Below, one piece after another: positions 1-9,769 of a stretch of DNA of 64,000 bases (its first letter is position 1; each line of letters opens with the position of its first letter). Origin of the DNA: Undaria pinnatifida (lineage: Eukaryota; Sar; Phaeophyceae; Laminariales; Alariaceae); the NCBI GenBank assembly GCA_012845835.1, contig JABAKD010000027.1, positions 10,500,790 to 10,564,789 on the forward strand, written 5' to 3'. The position numbers and the translations under genes were made by a program. Under the pieces are notes generated by a model. It did no database searches. It was not told where the DNA came from and saw only the letters and a list, made by a program, of their open reading frames with translations.

Positions 1-307
1 GAATCGCCGCTGTGTGGAGTACATTCACAACATCATCGCCCACATCACCTTCGCAGGCGCCGCCCTACCTTCGTCTCCTGCAAAATCCAACCACCTGCAC
101 ATATTTTATCAACCGAACTTCATTCACTATTCCACCCTTCTACCACCTCACAACACTGACAATCCATCCTAATTTTGGCGCGACCCTTGCGTCACCCTGC
201 CTACGCCGAAGGGAAAACTTGTATGGTAAACCTATAGACCACATATATATATATATAGTCTAATTGATTTTGTTTTTAAACGGCCCGCGTTTTTCAATCT
301 TTCCTCT
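1..307. other. No gene recognised
   Basis: I see no coding signal or known repeat here apart from a short TA-rich run near 243-258. An 83-codon open frame on the plus strand has no recognisable domain and is not supported. Confidence 0.5.
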
Positions 308-372
308 TACTAGATTGCAAAATAAAGTTTTAACCATTCAATTCGGTCGTACTCACATCTGACGTTTTCAAT
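308..372 (-). repeat. R1 repeat fragment
   Basis: This is the head of the R1 family in reverse. It is a TTGCAAAAT...GTCGTACTCAC stretch that lines up with TTGCAAAGCTGAGTTTTGAT...GGTCGATCTCAC in the better copy at 6255-6515. It abuts an R4 copy on its right. Confidence 0.5.
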
Positions 373-390
373 TTTAATAAAACGTATTAG

Positions 391-755
391 GGCAGACTAC
401 AGAAAGCAGTATACCGCCACCATTCCGCGCAACCGTGCGGTACAGCAGAATACACATAGGGTTTTGACCCCGATCCGCGACGCTGATTGGTCAACTCAGC
501 CTCGTACGGGTTTTTTGGCACCAACTCCTTGCGGTATATCGTACCGCGGCTTCTCAGCTCGGCCATCACCGTTTCCTGACGCGGCCCATAACGCTTTCTG
601 TAGTAAAATACACCATGCGGACCGACTTTGCCCCAGGCTCTTCACGGCCGACAGCCTTCCAATTTCCGACCGGATCTCTACCATGGGCACATCATCATGT
701 AGCATCCAGAGAACGACGCGCTCTCATATTCCTTCTATTTCGGATTCCTTCAGAG
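391..755 (+). repeat. R4 dispersed repeat, copy 1
   Basis: A repeat of about 365 bp begins with GGCAGACTACAGAAAGC and ends near GGATTCCTTCAGAG. Reverse-oriented copies lie at 1877-2237 and 57012-57370. Shared landmarks include GATCCGCGACGCTGATTGG, the GGCCATCACCGTTTC block and CCATGGGC. All three copies read as overlapping open frames, but no protein domain is recognisable. No terminal inverted repeats are visible, so the element class is unknown. Confidence 0.75.
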
Positions 756-1209
756 ATATAGACTATAGTCTATGCTTTCATGTATGGGTAGTGTACTAAA
801 GGTTATTTTCCGGGCATCTCAAGTGTGCCCAAGTTCTTGACTACCAAGTTTACGTGGTGGCGTCTTCTCCTTGCGTGGATTTCAACATATAATGCGGTGC
901 ACGAACTCGCAAAGCGGACGGCGGACGTCACCGGGTGAATGTGTGGACCAACAAGGTCCTTCGCGTGTAGCGGGGCCGTCACTCCCTCTTTGTCCCTTTG
1001 CCGCATCATTTTCCCCGTCATCAATCCATACCTAACCCTATACTACTGGAGCCTGCCCTGTGACCACGGAATTGATTATGCGTCAGAACAACAACAACAA
1101 CAACAACGGCGACAACAACAAGAACAACAACAACGGCGACAAAAACAACAAGAACAACAACAACTACATGAATACGTGTACGTGGGGCGTGCGAGCTACG
1201 TGTGTATGG
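756..1209. repeat. Unassigned stretch with CAA-rich microsatellite
   Basis: Nothing is recognisable before a (CAA)n-rich tract at about 1087-1167, interrupted by CGGCGACAA and GAACAA units. It reads as polyglutamine in the open frame 939-1223. The rest of that frame is not protein-like, so I treat it as a microsatellite, not a gene. Confidence 0.6.
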
Positions 1210-1578
1210 TGTTAAGGTATTAGTGGGGTATTAGTTCGTTTGACCACTTGCACAGGTTAACCAATAGCTTACCCAAACTAAGCCTTATAACACTCTCCCC
1301 CCCTGAAACGGCGGGATATCAGGTCGGCCGGATATACGGGCGGACCTGTCAATATAACCAAGCCGTTTCATTTCCTGGGTATACCAGGGAGAGTATTTTT
1401 CAAGTTCGCCATGGGAAAATCTGAAAAATTTATTATGGTGGATGTGGGGATCGAACCCACGACCCAAAAACCCATGGTCTGTCGACGACGCCATTTGTTA
1501 AATTATTAGTGGGGTATTAGTCCGTTTGACCACTTGCACAGGTTAACCAATAGCTTACCCAAACTAAGCCTTATAACA
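1210..1578 (-). mobile_element. TRIM-like LTR mini-retrotransposon, copy A
   Basis: Two 83-bp direct repeats (1210-1292 and 1496-1578) enclose about 200 bp. Read on the minus strand each starts TGTTATAAGG or close to it and ends TTAACA, the TG...CA form of LTRs. The host sequence ATGG occurs immediately outside both ends (1206-1209 and 1579-1582), a 4-bp target duplication. Inside, the 5' LTR is followed by AATGGCGTCGTCGAC, a TGG-starting primer-binding-site candidate. A purine run (AGGGGGGGAGAG) sits directly before the 3' LTR. The interior also holds a perfect tRNA T-arm-like hairpin, GTGGG-TTCGATC-CCCAC, followed by ATCCACCA. No coding capacity is present. A sister copy lies at 27892-28266. 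Confidence 0.8.
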
Positions 1579-1589
1579 ATGGTGCAAAC

Positions 1590-1680
1590 TTGTTGTTGTC
1601 TCACATCACCTCGTTTCAAAATATAGAGTCCGTGGTCACACAAACAAAGGTGCTGGAGCCCTAGGGAGATCCGGAAAACC
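1590..1680 (+). repeat. R5 short repeat, copy 1
   Basis: TGTTGTTGTCTCACAT...AGTCCGTGGTCACAC...GGTGCTGGAGCCCTAGG recurs in reverse at 11018-11098. A weaker relative is near 8850-8910. The class is unknown. Confidence 0.6.
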
Positions 1681-1876
1681 AAATAAAGTAAAAATTCGTC
1701 CTCGAAATACCACGCTTTCCCGCCTCAAACGCACGATACGAAGAAGGCGCACAAGTGAAAAGGTCCAATGTGCAAACTGAACTCACATGGCCGCGGGTAT
1801 CCACTCGATTACAGAATAGCTATGTATGGTTGAGCAGCGGTTCGTGCTGTTTACGGAAGGGGTGTTGCAATGATTG
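1681..1876. other. No gene recognised
   Basis: Nothing recognisable is present in this short spacer. Confidence 0.5.
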
Positions 1877-2237
1877 CTCTGAAGGGATCCGAAATATGAA
1901 GGAATTCGAAAGCGCGTCGTTCTGTGGATGCCACATGACGTTGTGCCCATGGTAGATATTCGGTCGGAAATTGAAAGGCTTTAGGTCGTGAAGAGCCTGG
2001 GGCAAAGTCGGTCCGCATGTTGTATTTTGCGACCGAAAACGTTATGGGTCGCGTCAAGAAACGGTGATGGCCGAGCTGAGAAGGTGCGGTACGATGTACC
2101 GCAAGAAGTTGGTGTCAAAAGCCAGCTGAGTTGACCAATCAGCGTCGCGGATCGGGGTCAAAAACCTGACGGAATTCTGCTGTGTACGGCACGGTGGCGC
2201 GAAATAGTGTTGGTGTACCGTTTTCTGTCGTCTGCCC
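1877..2237 (-). repeat. R4 dispersed repeat, copy 2
   Basis: This is a reverse-oriented copy of the repeat at 391-755, starting GCTCTGAAGGGATCCG and ending TCTGTCGTCTGCC. It is followed directly by reverse R1 sequence, as copy 1 is preceded by it. Confidence 0.75.
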
Positions 2238-2244
2238 AAACTTT

Positions 2245-2400
2245 CATTACTAGCTTGCAAAGTTGAGTTTTGATGATTCAATCGGTCGTACTCACGGCTG
2301 ACGTTTGTCAATACCAGGCATCATATTATGAAAATTGAAGTACGCTACATTCATCTGTGAGATCGAAGCTTTTGTCGAAACTCATCTTTGCGTTTTTATG
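2245..2400. repeat. R1 fragments, head-to-head
   Basis: A minus-strand R1 fragment (2245-2300) is followed by a plus-strand one (2325-2395, CTGTGAGATCGAAGC...GTCGAAACTCATCTTTGC). Both contain only the first part of the R1 consensus. Confidence 0.6.
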
Positions 2401-2576
2401 AAATAGCCCGCTCCGCTCGCATGTTTCTATCCCGCCATGTATGCAACATATTTTGCAAGCCCGTCGTATAACATCATCACACCAGTCCAGTATCTTGACC
2501 CTCTTTGCTGTCTGCCACGACGCAGCAGCAGCAGCTGTGTGACAGCCAGGCGCTTTTTCTGTGCGTGTGTGCGCGC

Positions 2577-2900
2577 TTCTGTATTTTTTTTTTTTTTTCA
2601 CACACATGTTCTTTCCAGCTTCCGGGACAAAAGCCGTGGTCACAGGTGTCGTCCCTTTCCCCCCCCCGGTTCTTGCCTTCAATTTTTATCGCGCATAGGG
2701 TTCAGCAATCCCACTGCTCGTCGATTTTCATCGAGTGTGGCTAACTCGCGCTCTCGCGCCTTCCGCAAGTTAATTTGTGCACAAGAAAAACTCCCTACGA
2801 ATTTATACGAGAGTATGCACTCGGGGGGGTTCGGACTCACGAAACTGACCTATACCGGGCTCGAGAAATGATAACCTGATACGCCACCGGGGCGGCCGGC
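2577..2900 (-). mobile_element. tRNA-derived SINE (family S), copy 1
   Basis: On the minus strand the copy starts with a tRNA-like head (CCGGTGGCGTATCAGGTTATC as a box-A-like segment, then GTGAGTCCGAACCCC as a degenerate box B). It runs through a roughly 230-bp body and ends in a poly-A tail (15 or so T on the plus strand near 2585-2600). The body shares GTGCACAAATT, CGATGAAAATCGACGAGCAG and CCGTGGTCACAGG-type blocks with copies at 6612-6955 and 11088-11371. An overlapping 144-codon open frame is a by-product. Confidence 0.7.
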
Positions 2901-3224
2901 TACTTGGTATGTGTCAGCGAATCGTGTGCTCTCGTCATTCATAGGCACAGAAATCAACCAGGAAGAGCGGTGCATGCTTGTTTTCACAAGCAGACTAGGA
3001 GCCTCGAATCTACAAACCAGTAACAGCAGTATGTATTTAGTAGAATAGAGCAGGAGCAAGATAACAGCCGCGGTACAACGAACGGCAGCCGTGATCAAAG
3101 TTCTCGCCTTTGTGCCAGTCACTTCTGTGTGTATAGTCTAGTTGCTGTGCATCAGCAGGAGATCGAACCATGACAAAATGTTTTCACGTCTAACGTAGCA
3201 ATGAAACACACATCGTCGGACCTC
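2901..3224. other. No gene recognised
   Basis: I see no coding or repeat signal that I can support. Confidence 0.5.
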
Positions 3225-3350
3225 ATATATTGTACCAGGTATATGTCCTTCACGAGGGTATACACAACCCGTAACACGCGCGATCAAAGTATCACACAGC
3301 CTGCAAAGCTGAGGTTTGATAAGAAAAACTTTTTGGTCGATCTTACGACA
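3225..3350 (-). repeat. R1 repeat, divergent partial copy
   Basis: ACACAACCCGTAACACGCGC...AGCCTGCAAAGCTGAGGTTTGAT corresponds to the R1 middle and head in reverse. The variant block GGTCGATCTTAC resembles the subfamily at 6255-6515. Confidence 0.65.
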
Positions 3351-3397
3351 ACATGAGTGTATTTTGTACTTTTTCATCTTATCTTTTTTTTACCATC

Positions 3398-3700
3398 ATT
3401 AAAAAAAAATACACTCCAGCTGTGAGATCGACGATTTCGTCGAAACTCGTCTTGGTCGCAAGCTGTGTGATACTCCGATCGCGGGTATTACAGGGTGTGC
3501 GTCCTCATGAAGGATATAGGTCGGCGACTCCCCTTGGAACTACAGCAGTGTAGCTTGTACCAGGGTCAACAGGGAGATGTTAATCAATCTATGCGCAGAA
3601 ACTAAAAACCCTTCTTCGAGGGGGACAAAATCTAACAGCTGCTGCGCGGAAGGAAATCCGTTTATCAAGTGTGTCCTGTAAGTCGTATTTCCGTTTTCTA
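3398..3700 (+). repeat. R1 repeat, near-complete copy
   Basis: The copy runs from AAATACACTCCAGCTGTGAGA to CCTGTAAGTCGTA. R1 landmarks are present in order: GTCGAAACTC, GATACTCCGATCGCG, TCGGCGACTCCCCTT, GGGTCAACAGGG, GGGGGACAAAATCT and the TTTATCAAGTG tail. Confidence 0.8.
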
Positions 3701-3722
3701 ATATATATATAGACTATACACG

Positions 3723-3985
3723 CGCGATCGGAGTATCACACAGCTTGCAAAGAAAGATGAGTTTCGACAAAATACTCGATCTCACAACAGCTGGAGTGTA
3801 TTTTAATTTTTATATTATAGTCTAGACTATAGACTATATATACGACCTATATACATAGACTAATGAGGACACACAACCCCCGTAATACGCGCGATCGGAG
3901 TATCACACGCAGCTTGCACAGATGAGTTTCGAAAAAAAAATCGATCTCACAGCTGGAGGAGTGTATTATAATTTTTATTATATAT
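3723..3985 (-). repeat. Two truncated R1 heads, reverse
   Basis: Two partial copies (3723-3815 and about 3866-3985) carry only the first third of R1. They are separated and bordered by TAGACTATA / TATAGTCTAGACTATAGAC sequence. Confidence 0.75.
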
Positions 3986-3990
3986 ATTTC

Positions 3991-4290
3991 CCCTCACCGG
4001 TTATTCGACTTACAGGATTCACTTGATAAACTGATGTATTTCCTTCCGCAGGTGTCAGATTTTGTCCTCCTCAGAAACGGGTCTCAAAGTTTCCGCGCAC
4101 AGACTGCCTAACATCACTCTGACCCTGATAGCTACACTGTACTTGCAAGGGAAGTCGCCGACCGATATCCTTACTGAGGACACACGACAACCCGCAATAC
4201 GCGCGATCGGAGTATCACACACAGCTTGGAAATATGAGTTTCGACAAAATATTCGATCTCACAGCTGGTGGAGTGTATTTTAATTTCTAT
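3991..4290 (-). repeat. R1 repeat, near-complete reverse copy
   Basis: The copy runs from CCTCACCGGTTATTCGACTTAC to CTCACAGCTGGTGGAGTGTATT, matching the full R1 order in reverse. Confidence 0.8.
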
Positions 4291-4844
4291 AATATACTCC
4301 GGAGTACATCAGTACGAGGTATACGAATCAAATACTCGTGGCTTAGCTTAGCTTAGTTTTTTTTTTTTTTTTTTTGTTATTATCCTCCGGCGGATGGGGA
4401 AAAATAAAGCTTTAGCTCACCACACTTCCACGTATTTTCATACGCGTCGTGTGTCGATTTAACTCAGTTGCTTTCGCAGCCCAACGCTAGCTGGCGCACC
4501 CTTCGGGTCCCATTGTAGGTATAGCGTAAGCTGTCCCTATCAATGGTCTTCGTTACAACCCCGGCAGCGCAAGCTAGCTTAGTCTACAGCAGCAACAGTT
4601 AAACAACAGCAAAAAGAAACAGAAGCCCATAATACACATCGTTAGAACGTCTGTTTGTTCTCACTTTTCGACTGGCGGCGCCCCCTGGATATCAAGTCAA
4701 CCCCACAATCTCCCCGACCAAGGGGAACCTTGCATAATAATACCTCTGGCATGTAACACGAAATACTCATTCATGATGCTCGTGCCATGCTGTGATAGAC
4801 TACATATTTGAAAAAAAATAAATATCTAGACTAAATATATTTGT
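4291..4844. other. No gene recognised; poly-T tract
   Basis: A GCTTAGCTTAGCTTAG run precedes a T tract at about 4357-4375. Nothing else is recognised. Confidence 0.5.
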
Positions 4845-4910
4845 ATTACGCATGCAAAGATGAGTTTCGAAAAAATCTTCGATCTCACAGCTGGAGCGTA
4901 TTTTTTCTTT
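4845..4910 (-). repeat. R1 head fragment
   Basis: GCAAAGATGAGTTTCGAAAAAATCTTCGATCTCACAGCTGGAG is the first part of R1 in reverse, followed by an A/T-rich run. Confidence 0.7.
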
Positions 4911-6254
4911 TTCTTTTAATAATAATAATATAATAAAATGTACTTCGACGTGTAGTATTATATAGCTGTGTACACGCGTGCAAGTTTTGTTGTGTAGAAA
5001 AATCCTGCCTCGCGACGCGTAACACACGCGCACTTTAAAATAAAGGAGGTGTTGTTGGGCAGAAGACTCCTGCCTAGCTAAGCGCGACGGGTGTGCAGCG
5101 TAACACGCGCGGTGCGTGCGTAAAACAGCGCATGCGATAATCACTACTAAGAGAGGATGCCGGGATTACTCACAGCGCGACGCGGGTTTGCAAGCGTGTA
5201 CCTTTTATTTTATTATGTTTCTTTTCCGAGCTTTGGCTCTCCTTTCCGGTTGGGTTGTTTCTTTGATTTCCCCTTCATTTTGTTTGTTTCATTTTTGTTT
5301 TATTTTTATCTTTGTTTTTATTTGTTTTCTTATTATTATTTTGTTTTTGTTTTCGTTTTTGTTTTTGTTTATTTCGTATTCTCTCTTCCAATGTATTTCT
5401 GTTGCTGACGTATGTATGTTGTGCCTGTCGTACCCAGTACTAGGGCATGACATTGCGTTGTCGAATGCATTACGATGCATTATCTCTGTGTCGTAGCTTG
5501 TGACCACAGAGCTGATCTTTCTAGGGTGAAGAATCAGTACGGACACTGGGTGTGCTGGATGTCGACGAGTAGAAGAACGAAGAACACACACACCTTGTAC
5601 ATATATATATATATGCCAGTACTCGCACAATTCTCAAGCGGTGAAACAAAAGGTCGTTTTTGCGAGGCACAGGCGAATCGTTGCATGCAGTTGCACTAAT
5701 AACCCGGATGCATGCGACTAATGAGTGAATGCACCATCGCTCAATTATTTTCACCATCGATGGGAAGCCCCCCCGACACCATATGTACATATATATGCTA
5801 TTAACAGCAGCGTACAACAACACAAGTGTGACATGTCATATTGTAAAAAATATCAACCGGCGCCTGATGCAGAACGCCAAATCTCACTCGTTGGTCTTCC
5901 TCGAAGATAAATACAGGTGTGCGAGTGTGCCTTTGCATTACATCAAAGAGAGCAGAAGAGATATCACTTCGGAACAGTATAGCGATGGACATCCACCGCA
6001 TGTTCCAGCATGCCTCGACAGCACTAACAACCTGAGCATCATCAGGCCTGCTGGGCTGGACCTCCGCTGGCCTACCACATATACAGGGGGTACACAGGAA
6101 CTTGCGTACGAACCCGGTAGACCCAAATACCCCACTCTAAAAGTTATCTCACACTACGATATAACAATAATTTATATAGTTATTCTAAGGACATCAGCTA
6201 TTAATATTAATAGTCTATATATCAATACTTGTTTCATGTACACTGAATTCCACA
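4911..6254. other. No gene recognised; T-rich tract
   Basis: A T-rich, (TTTTTGTTTTC)n-like strand-biased tract occupies about 5260-5390. A TA microsatellite lies near 5600-5615. The longest open frame (5729-6259, 176 codons) has no recognised domain and overlaps an R1 boundary. I do not call a gene. Confidence 0.45.
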
Positions 6255-6515
6255 GATAAATGTCTGGTTTTGTCCCCCTCAATGCGGGTGTTACAGTTTC
6301 CGTGCACAGAACAAGTTTGAACGTCTTAGTCCTGTTGACCCTACATATTATCAAGAGAGTCGCCGACCTGTTGTATCCTCCACGATAGTATACACTATGC
6401 CCACCCCGTAACACGCGTGATCGAAGTATCACGCACGCGCAGCTTGCAAAGCTGAGTTTTGATCTAAAACCTCTTCGGTCGATCTCACACCTGAACGAGG
6501 TGTGTTTTGTCATTT
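6255..6515 (-). repeat. R1 repeat, divergent subfamily copy
   Basis: This is a reverse copy from the tail block (TTTTGTCCCCCTCAATGCGG) to GGTCGATCTCACACCTG. It carries the variant GCTGAGTTTTGATCTAAAACC in place of the common GATGAGTTTCGACAAAAT. Confidence 0.7.
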
Positions 6516-6611
6516 TACAATTCTAGGCAAGTCGACGAGGGAAGAAAATGCTGACTTCTTCTCGAGACTAAAAATGAGGGCACGTACCGTGGTGGGGAGG
6601 AGGGCCTGCTA

Positions 6612-6955
6612 CAAGTTTTTTTTATTTTTATTCTTCACACACATCTACTTTCCAGCTTCTGGACAAGCCGTGGTCACAGGGGTCGTCCCTTCTTCCCCTA
6701 ATTTTAATCTCCCCCCCGGTTCTTGCCTTCAGTTTTTGTGGCGCATAGGGTTCAGCAATCCCACTGCTCGTCGATTTTTCATCGATTGTTGCCAAGAACT
6801 CACGCTCTCGCGCTTTCCGCGGGTCAATTTGTGCACGAGAAAAAGTCCCCACGAATATTTACGAGTGTGCACTCGGGGGGATTCGAACTCACGAAACTGA
6901 TCTATACCAGGCTCGAGGATAACCTGATACACCACCGGGCGAGGTATGCGACCCC
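6612..6955 (-). mobile_element. tRNA-derived SINE (family S), copy 2
   Basis: This is the best head in the window. On the minus strand, CCCGGTGGTGTATCAGGTTATC is box-A-like and GTGAGTTCGAATCCCCCCG is close to the box B consensus. The body matches the copy at 2577-2900. The tail is A-rich (GAATAAAAATAAAAAAAAC) at the low-coordinate end. Confidence 0.75.
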
Positions 6956-7749
6956 GGATCCGAGTTACTACCCGGAGGGAGGGCGATAGTAGTCCGTGGA
7001 TAAGAAATGGGATGGAAAACTAATTTAACTTAGTTTTCGGTGCAACAATAAATAAATACCCGTGTCGCGTGAAATGAGCGATTTTTAGGTATAAGCCAAA
7101 AACAGATTTATTATGAGCAGCATTTATTTATCACATTTATTATGTAAACACGACGCGCAAAAATCGATGCATCAGGGTGACAAAAGCCGTCGTCAAACGG
7201 AGCTCACAATGCTATGGGGACGCTTTTGTAGCAGTGGTACGGCACGAGAAAGGGAACACAGCCTGTAAGATGGTGCATATCAAGATCGAAAGAAGGTCGA
7301 CGGGATTTATTTGCGGTCGACTCCGAAAAACAACTACACAGCACTCAGCAATTAGTACTCTGTTGTTGTAGCAGCGCGGGTACCCCACAAACACAAAGTG
7401 TGTAACCCAGTATTACCCGGTGTTTACGATACTCACTGTCGCTGACGAAAACTCTTGGACAGCGGGGACACGCGGACGACCACAAGTAGGGAAGGACTGT
7501 AGAAAGAGGGAGCTGGTGGCTCAGCGAAGGCACGTCCGTCCATGTACCACCGTTGACTCCAACTGCTGTGGAGTTGTTGTTTTCTGATGAGGGCGAGACG
7601 AAAACAATGATGATGCCGTTTTGCGGTTTGTCACAAACAAGCTTCTTCCGTCAGTAACATGACAAAATGTCAATCAATTCCTCCTGTCGATTTCTCATCG
7701 CCACCAGGATAGCTCGATCGACGTGATGACGTACCCCGTGGGAATATGT
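6956..7749. other. No gene recognised
   Basis: I see no supported gene or repeat. Short open frames on both strands lack protein-like composition. Confidence 0.45.
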
Positions 7750-7885
7750 TACCTAAAAAACGAAAAAAATGCACTTCATTCAGCTGCTGTGAGATCGACC
7801 AAAAAGGATTTTGATCAAAACTCAGTTTTTTTTTCAAGCTGCGCCAAAATTGGCTGCGCGTGTGATACTTCGATCGCTCGCGCTA
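7750..7885 (+). repeat. R1 repeat, divergent partial copy
   Basis: AAAAATGCACTTCATTCAGC...GTGAGATCGACC...GATACTTCGATCGC follows the R1 head with the variant core seen at 6255-6515. Confidence 0.65.
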
Positions 7886-8057
7886 CTATTGTTGTTGTCA
7901 CATAACACTAAGATTAACTTGTTGAGTTGTGATGCTCAACACAAAACTACAGCACATTCATCAGGAATATGATACGTACTATAGGAGGACTAACTCTTGG
8001 TTTAGTTTTGACAGACAAACGCGCAGTCGTCCCCTGTGGAGAGTAGTCTATATTATG

Positions 8058-8125
8058 AAAAATGAAAAAACACTCCAGCTAGCTGTGAGATCGAATATTT
8101 TGTCGAAACTCATCTTTGCAAGTCT
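8058..8125 (+). repeat. R1 head fragment flanked by TAGTCTA
   Basis: ACACTCCAGCTAGCTGTGAGA...CTCATCTTTGCAAG carries only the R1 head. GTAGTCTATATTATG precedes it (from 8044) and CGTAGTCTAAAGG follows it (from 8133), so the same heptamer lies at both borders. Confidence 0.7.
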
Positions 8126-8164
8126 ATACCTCGTAGTCTAAAGGTGAATCTCATCCCTAGTCCT

Positions 8165-8515
8165 TACTAAAAAAGTCAATGACGCGGGTTCGGATCCCCT
8201 CGAGTGCATATACTACTCGTTGTGCTCGCAGGGAATTTTTCTTGCGAAGAAAACTGGCCACCTGGAAGCGCGAGCGCGTGAGTTAGTACAACTCGATGGA
8301 AACCAAGGGGCGTAAAACGAGCGGAAAAAGTGGGCACATGTTGATCCCTGTGCGCGATAAAAATGAAGGCACGTACCCGGGAGTAAAAAGGGAACACACA
8401 CACACGTGGTCTGTCACCACAGCTCCTCCTCCTCCAAAAGGTCGCTGAGCGGGTGGAAACTGTTGCGACTTGATGAGTTGGAAAGTAACAGTGTGATGAA
8501 AGAAAAAAATACAAA
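8165..8515 (+). mobile_element. tRNA-derived SINE (family S), copy 4
   Basis: The head is truncated to box B (CGGGTTCGGATCCCC). The body carries GCGTGAGTTAGTACAACTCGATG and GCGCGATAAAAATGAAGGC, shared with the other copies. The tail is A-rich (GAAAGAAAAAAATACAAAAAAG). Confidence 0.65.
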
Positions 8516-8715
8516 AAAGTACTCCGCGGTATTATATGAGGCTCGTAGAAAGACTTGTTGCTGGGATGGGTGAGGTTTCTGCATCCTGGGTTAACGATTT
8601 TGTCTTGCCCGATGCTTGTCTTGCCTGTGATGTTTGCCTTGCCCGAACGTTTTACTAGTATTATTTACATGTACGTGTGCAAATATTATGATATACCAGG
8701 TACTATAGACTAAAT
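8516..8715. other. No gene recognised
   Basis: A few imperfect TGCCTTGCCTGTGATG-like repeats occur near 8600-8650. Nothing more is recognised. Confidence 0.4.
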
Positions 8716-8840
8716 AGTATAAAAATATAATTACACTCCATCCAGCTGTGAGATCGAAGCTTTCAATGGAAGATTTCGTCGAAACTCATATTTGCAAGCA
8801 GTGTGTGATAATCCAATCGCGCGTATTACTCGGCTTGTGA
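8716..8840 (+). repeat. R1 head, partial copy
   Basis: TATAATTACACTCCATCCAGC...GTCGAAACTCATATTTGCAAGC...CAATCGCGCGTATTAC is R1 up to about one third of its length, with a short internal duplication. TATAGACTA precedes it. Confidence 0.7.
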
Positions 8841-9119
8841 CTGTTGTTGTTGCTGTTGTTGTTGTTCTCACATTATCTAGCATAATCAAGTCCGTGGACA
8901 CAGGACAGCATGTATCACAACTGACGCAATTCATGCCTCCGCCAGGAACACAAATAGTGAAATCAGGAGCCAGCCTACGATGTGCCAGGTCCATACTGGT
9001 GCATGCGTCTGACTACTCGCGCCGGAAAAAACCGACGATATCGCTTGCTACACAGGGAAGACTACCACGTATATGTTACACGTAGCACCTATCACTACGC
9101 ACACGCACACGTCAGACTC
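8841..9119. other. Spacer with R5-like segment
   Basis: TGTTGTTGTTGTTCTCACATTA...AGTCCGTGGACACAGG near 8860-8910 is a diverged relative of R5. Nothing else is recognised. Confidence 0.4.
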
Positions 9120-9303
9120 AAGTCAATCGAAAAAAAACAGAAACAAAGAAAAGAAAAAAAAAGAACAGAAAGGAAAGGAAAGGAAGGGAAAGAAAAGAAA
9201 AGAAACCGAAAAGGAAAAGAAAACGAAAAAAGAAAAGAAAGATAAGACAAGAAAAGATAAGACAAGAAGAGGAAGAGCAAGGAAAAAAGAAAGAGAAAAA
9301 ACA
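9120..9303 (+). repeat. Polypurine tract
   Basis: About 180 bp are almost pure A and G on the plus strand, built from irregular AAAGAAAAG, GGAAAGGAAAG and ATAAGACAAG units. Open frames across it (lysine/glutamate-rich, or phenylalanine/leucine/serine-rich on the other strand) are artefacts of composition. Confidence 0.85.
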
Positions 9304-9769
9304 TCGTACTAGCAGACCCTAGGGACTAAAACTGAAGACGCATTGGGCCAAGGATTGGGCTCATAGAGGGCATCAAGCGCATCAATGGCACTGGGGGAAG
9401 AACGCAACAAGGCGAAGAAGTCAGGGCGGCGTTACGCTAGCTTGTGACGGCCATTGGAAAGCCCAAAAAACTTCGAGACGATGATTGTCAGACCCAGACT
9501 TTAGTCTCTTGGGCAGGACGCCTCCCCTACCCCCCGCCCCCCTCTCCCCCCCTCCCCCCTCCACTCCTCCTTTCCACCCCCCCCTTCCCCCGGCCATTTA
9601 GGCATCCCGACGGTGGATGGCGCTGCCACGGCCTTTGCGTGTAGCTCTGCAGCTCTGCGTCTCTCTGTCTCGTGCAATTTTCGCATGAAAAACTCGGCTC
9701 CCTCTACCCGTCGAAATCATCAATCTGCCGGCCTTCTGAGCAGCCTTTTGCCACCCTTCGAATTTCATT
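9304..9769. other. No gene recognised; C-rich tract
   Basis: A C-rich tract spans about 9528-9597. No gene is supported. Confidence 0.45.

Noticed and set aside
1444-1460. tRNA gene on the minus strand
   Set aside because: Only the T-arm and 3' end are present; no 5' acceptor strand or D-arm exists. It lies inside the TRIM element.
2437-2871. 144-codon plus-strand open frame
   Set aside because: It lies almost wholly within a SINE copy and its reverse, including the poly-T tail.
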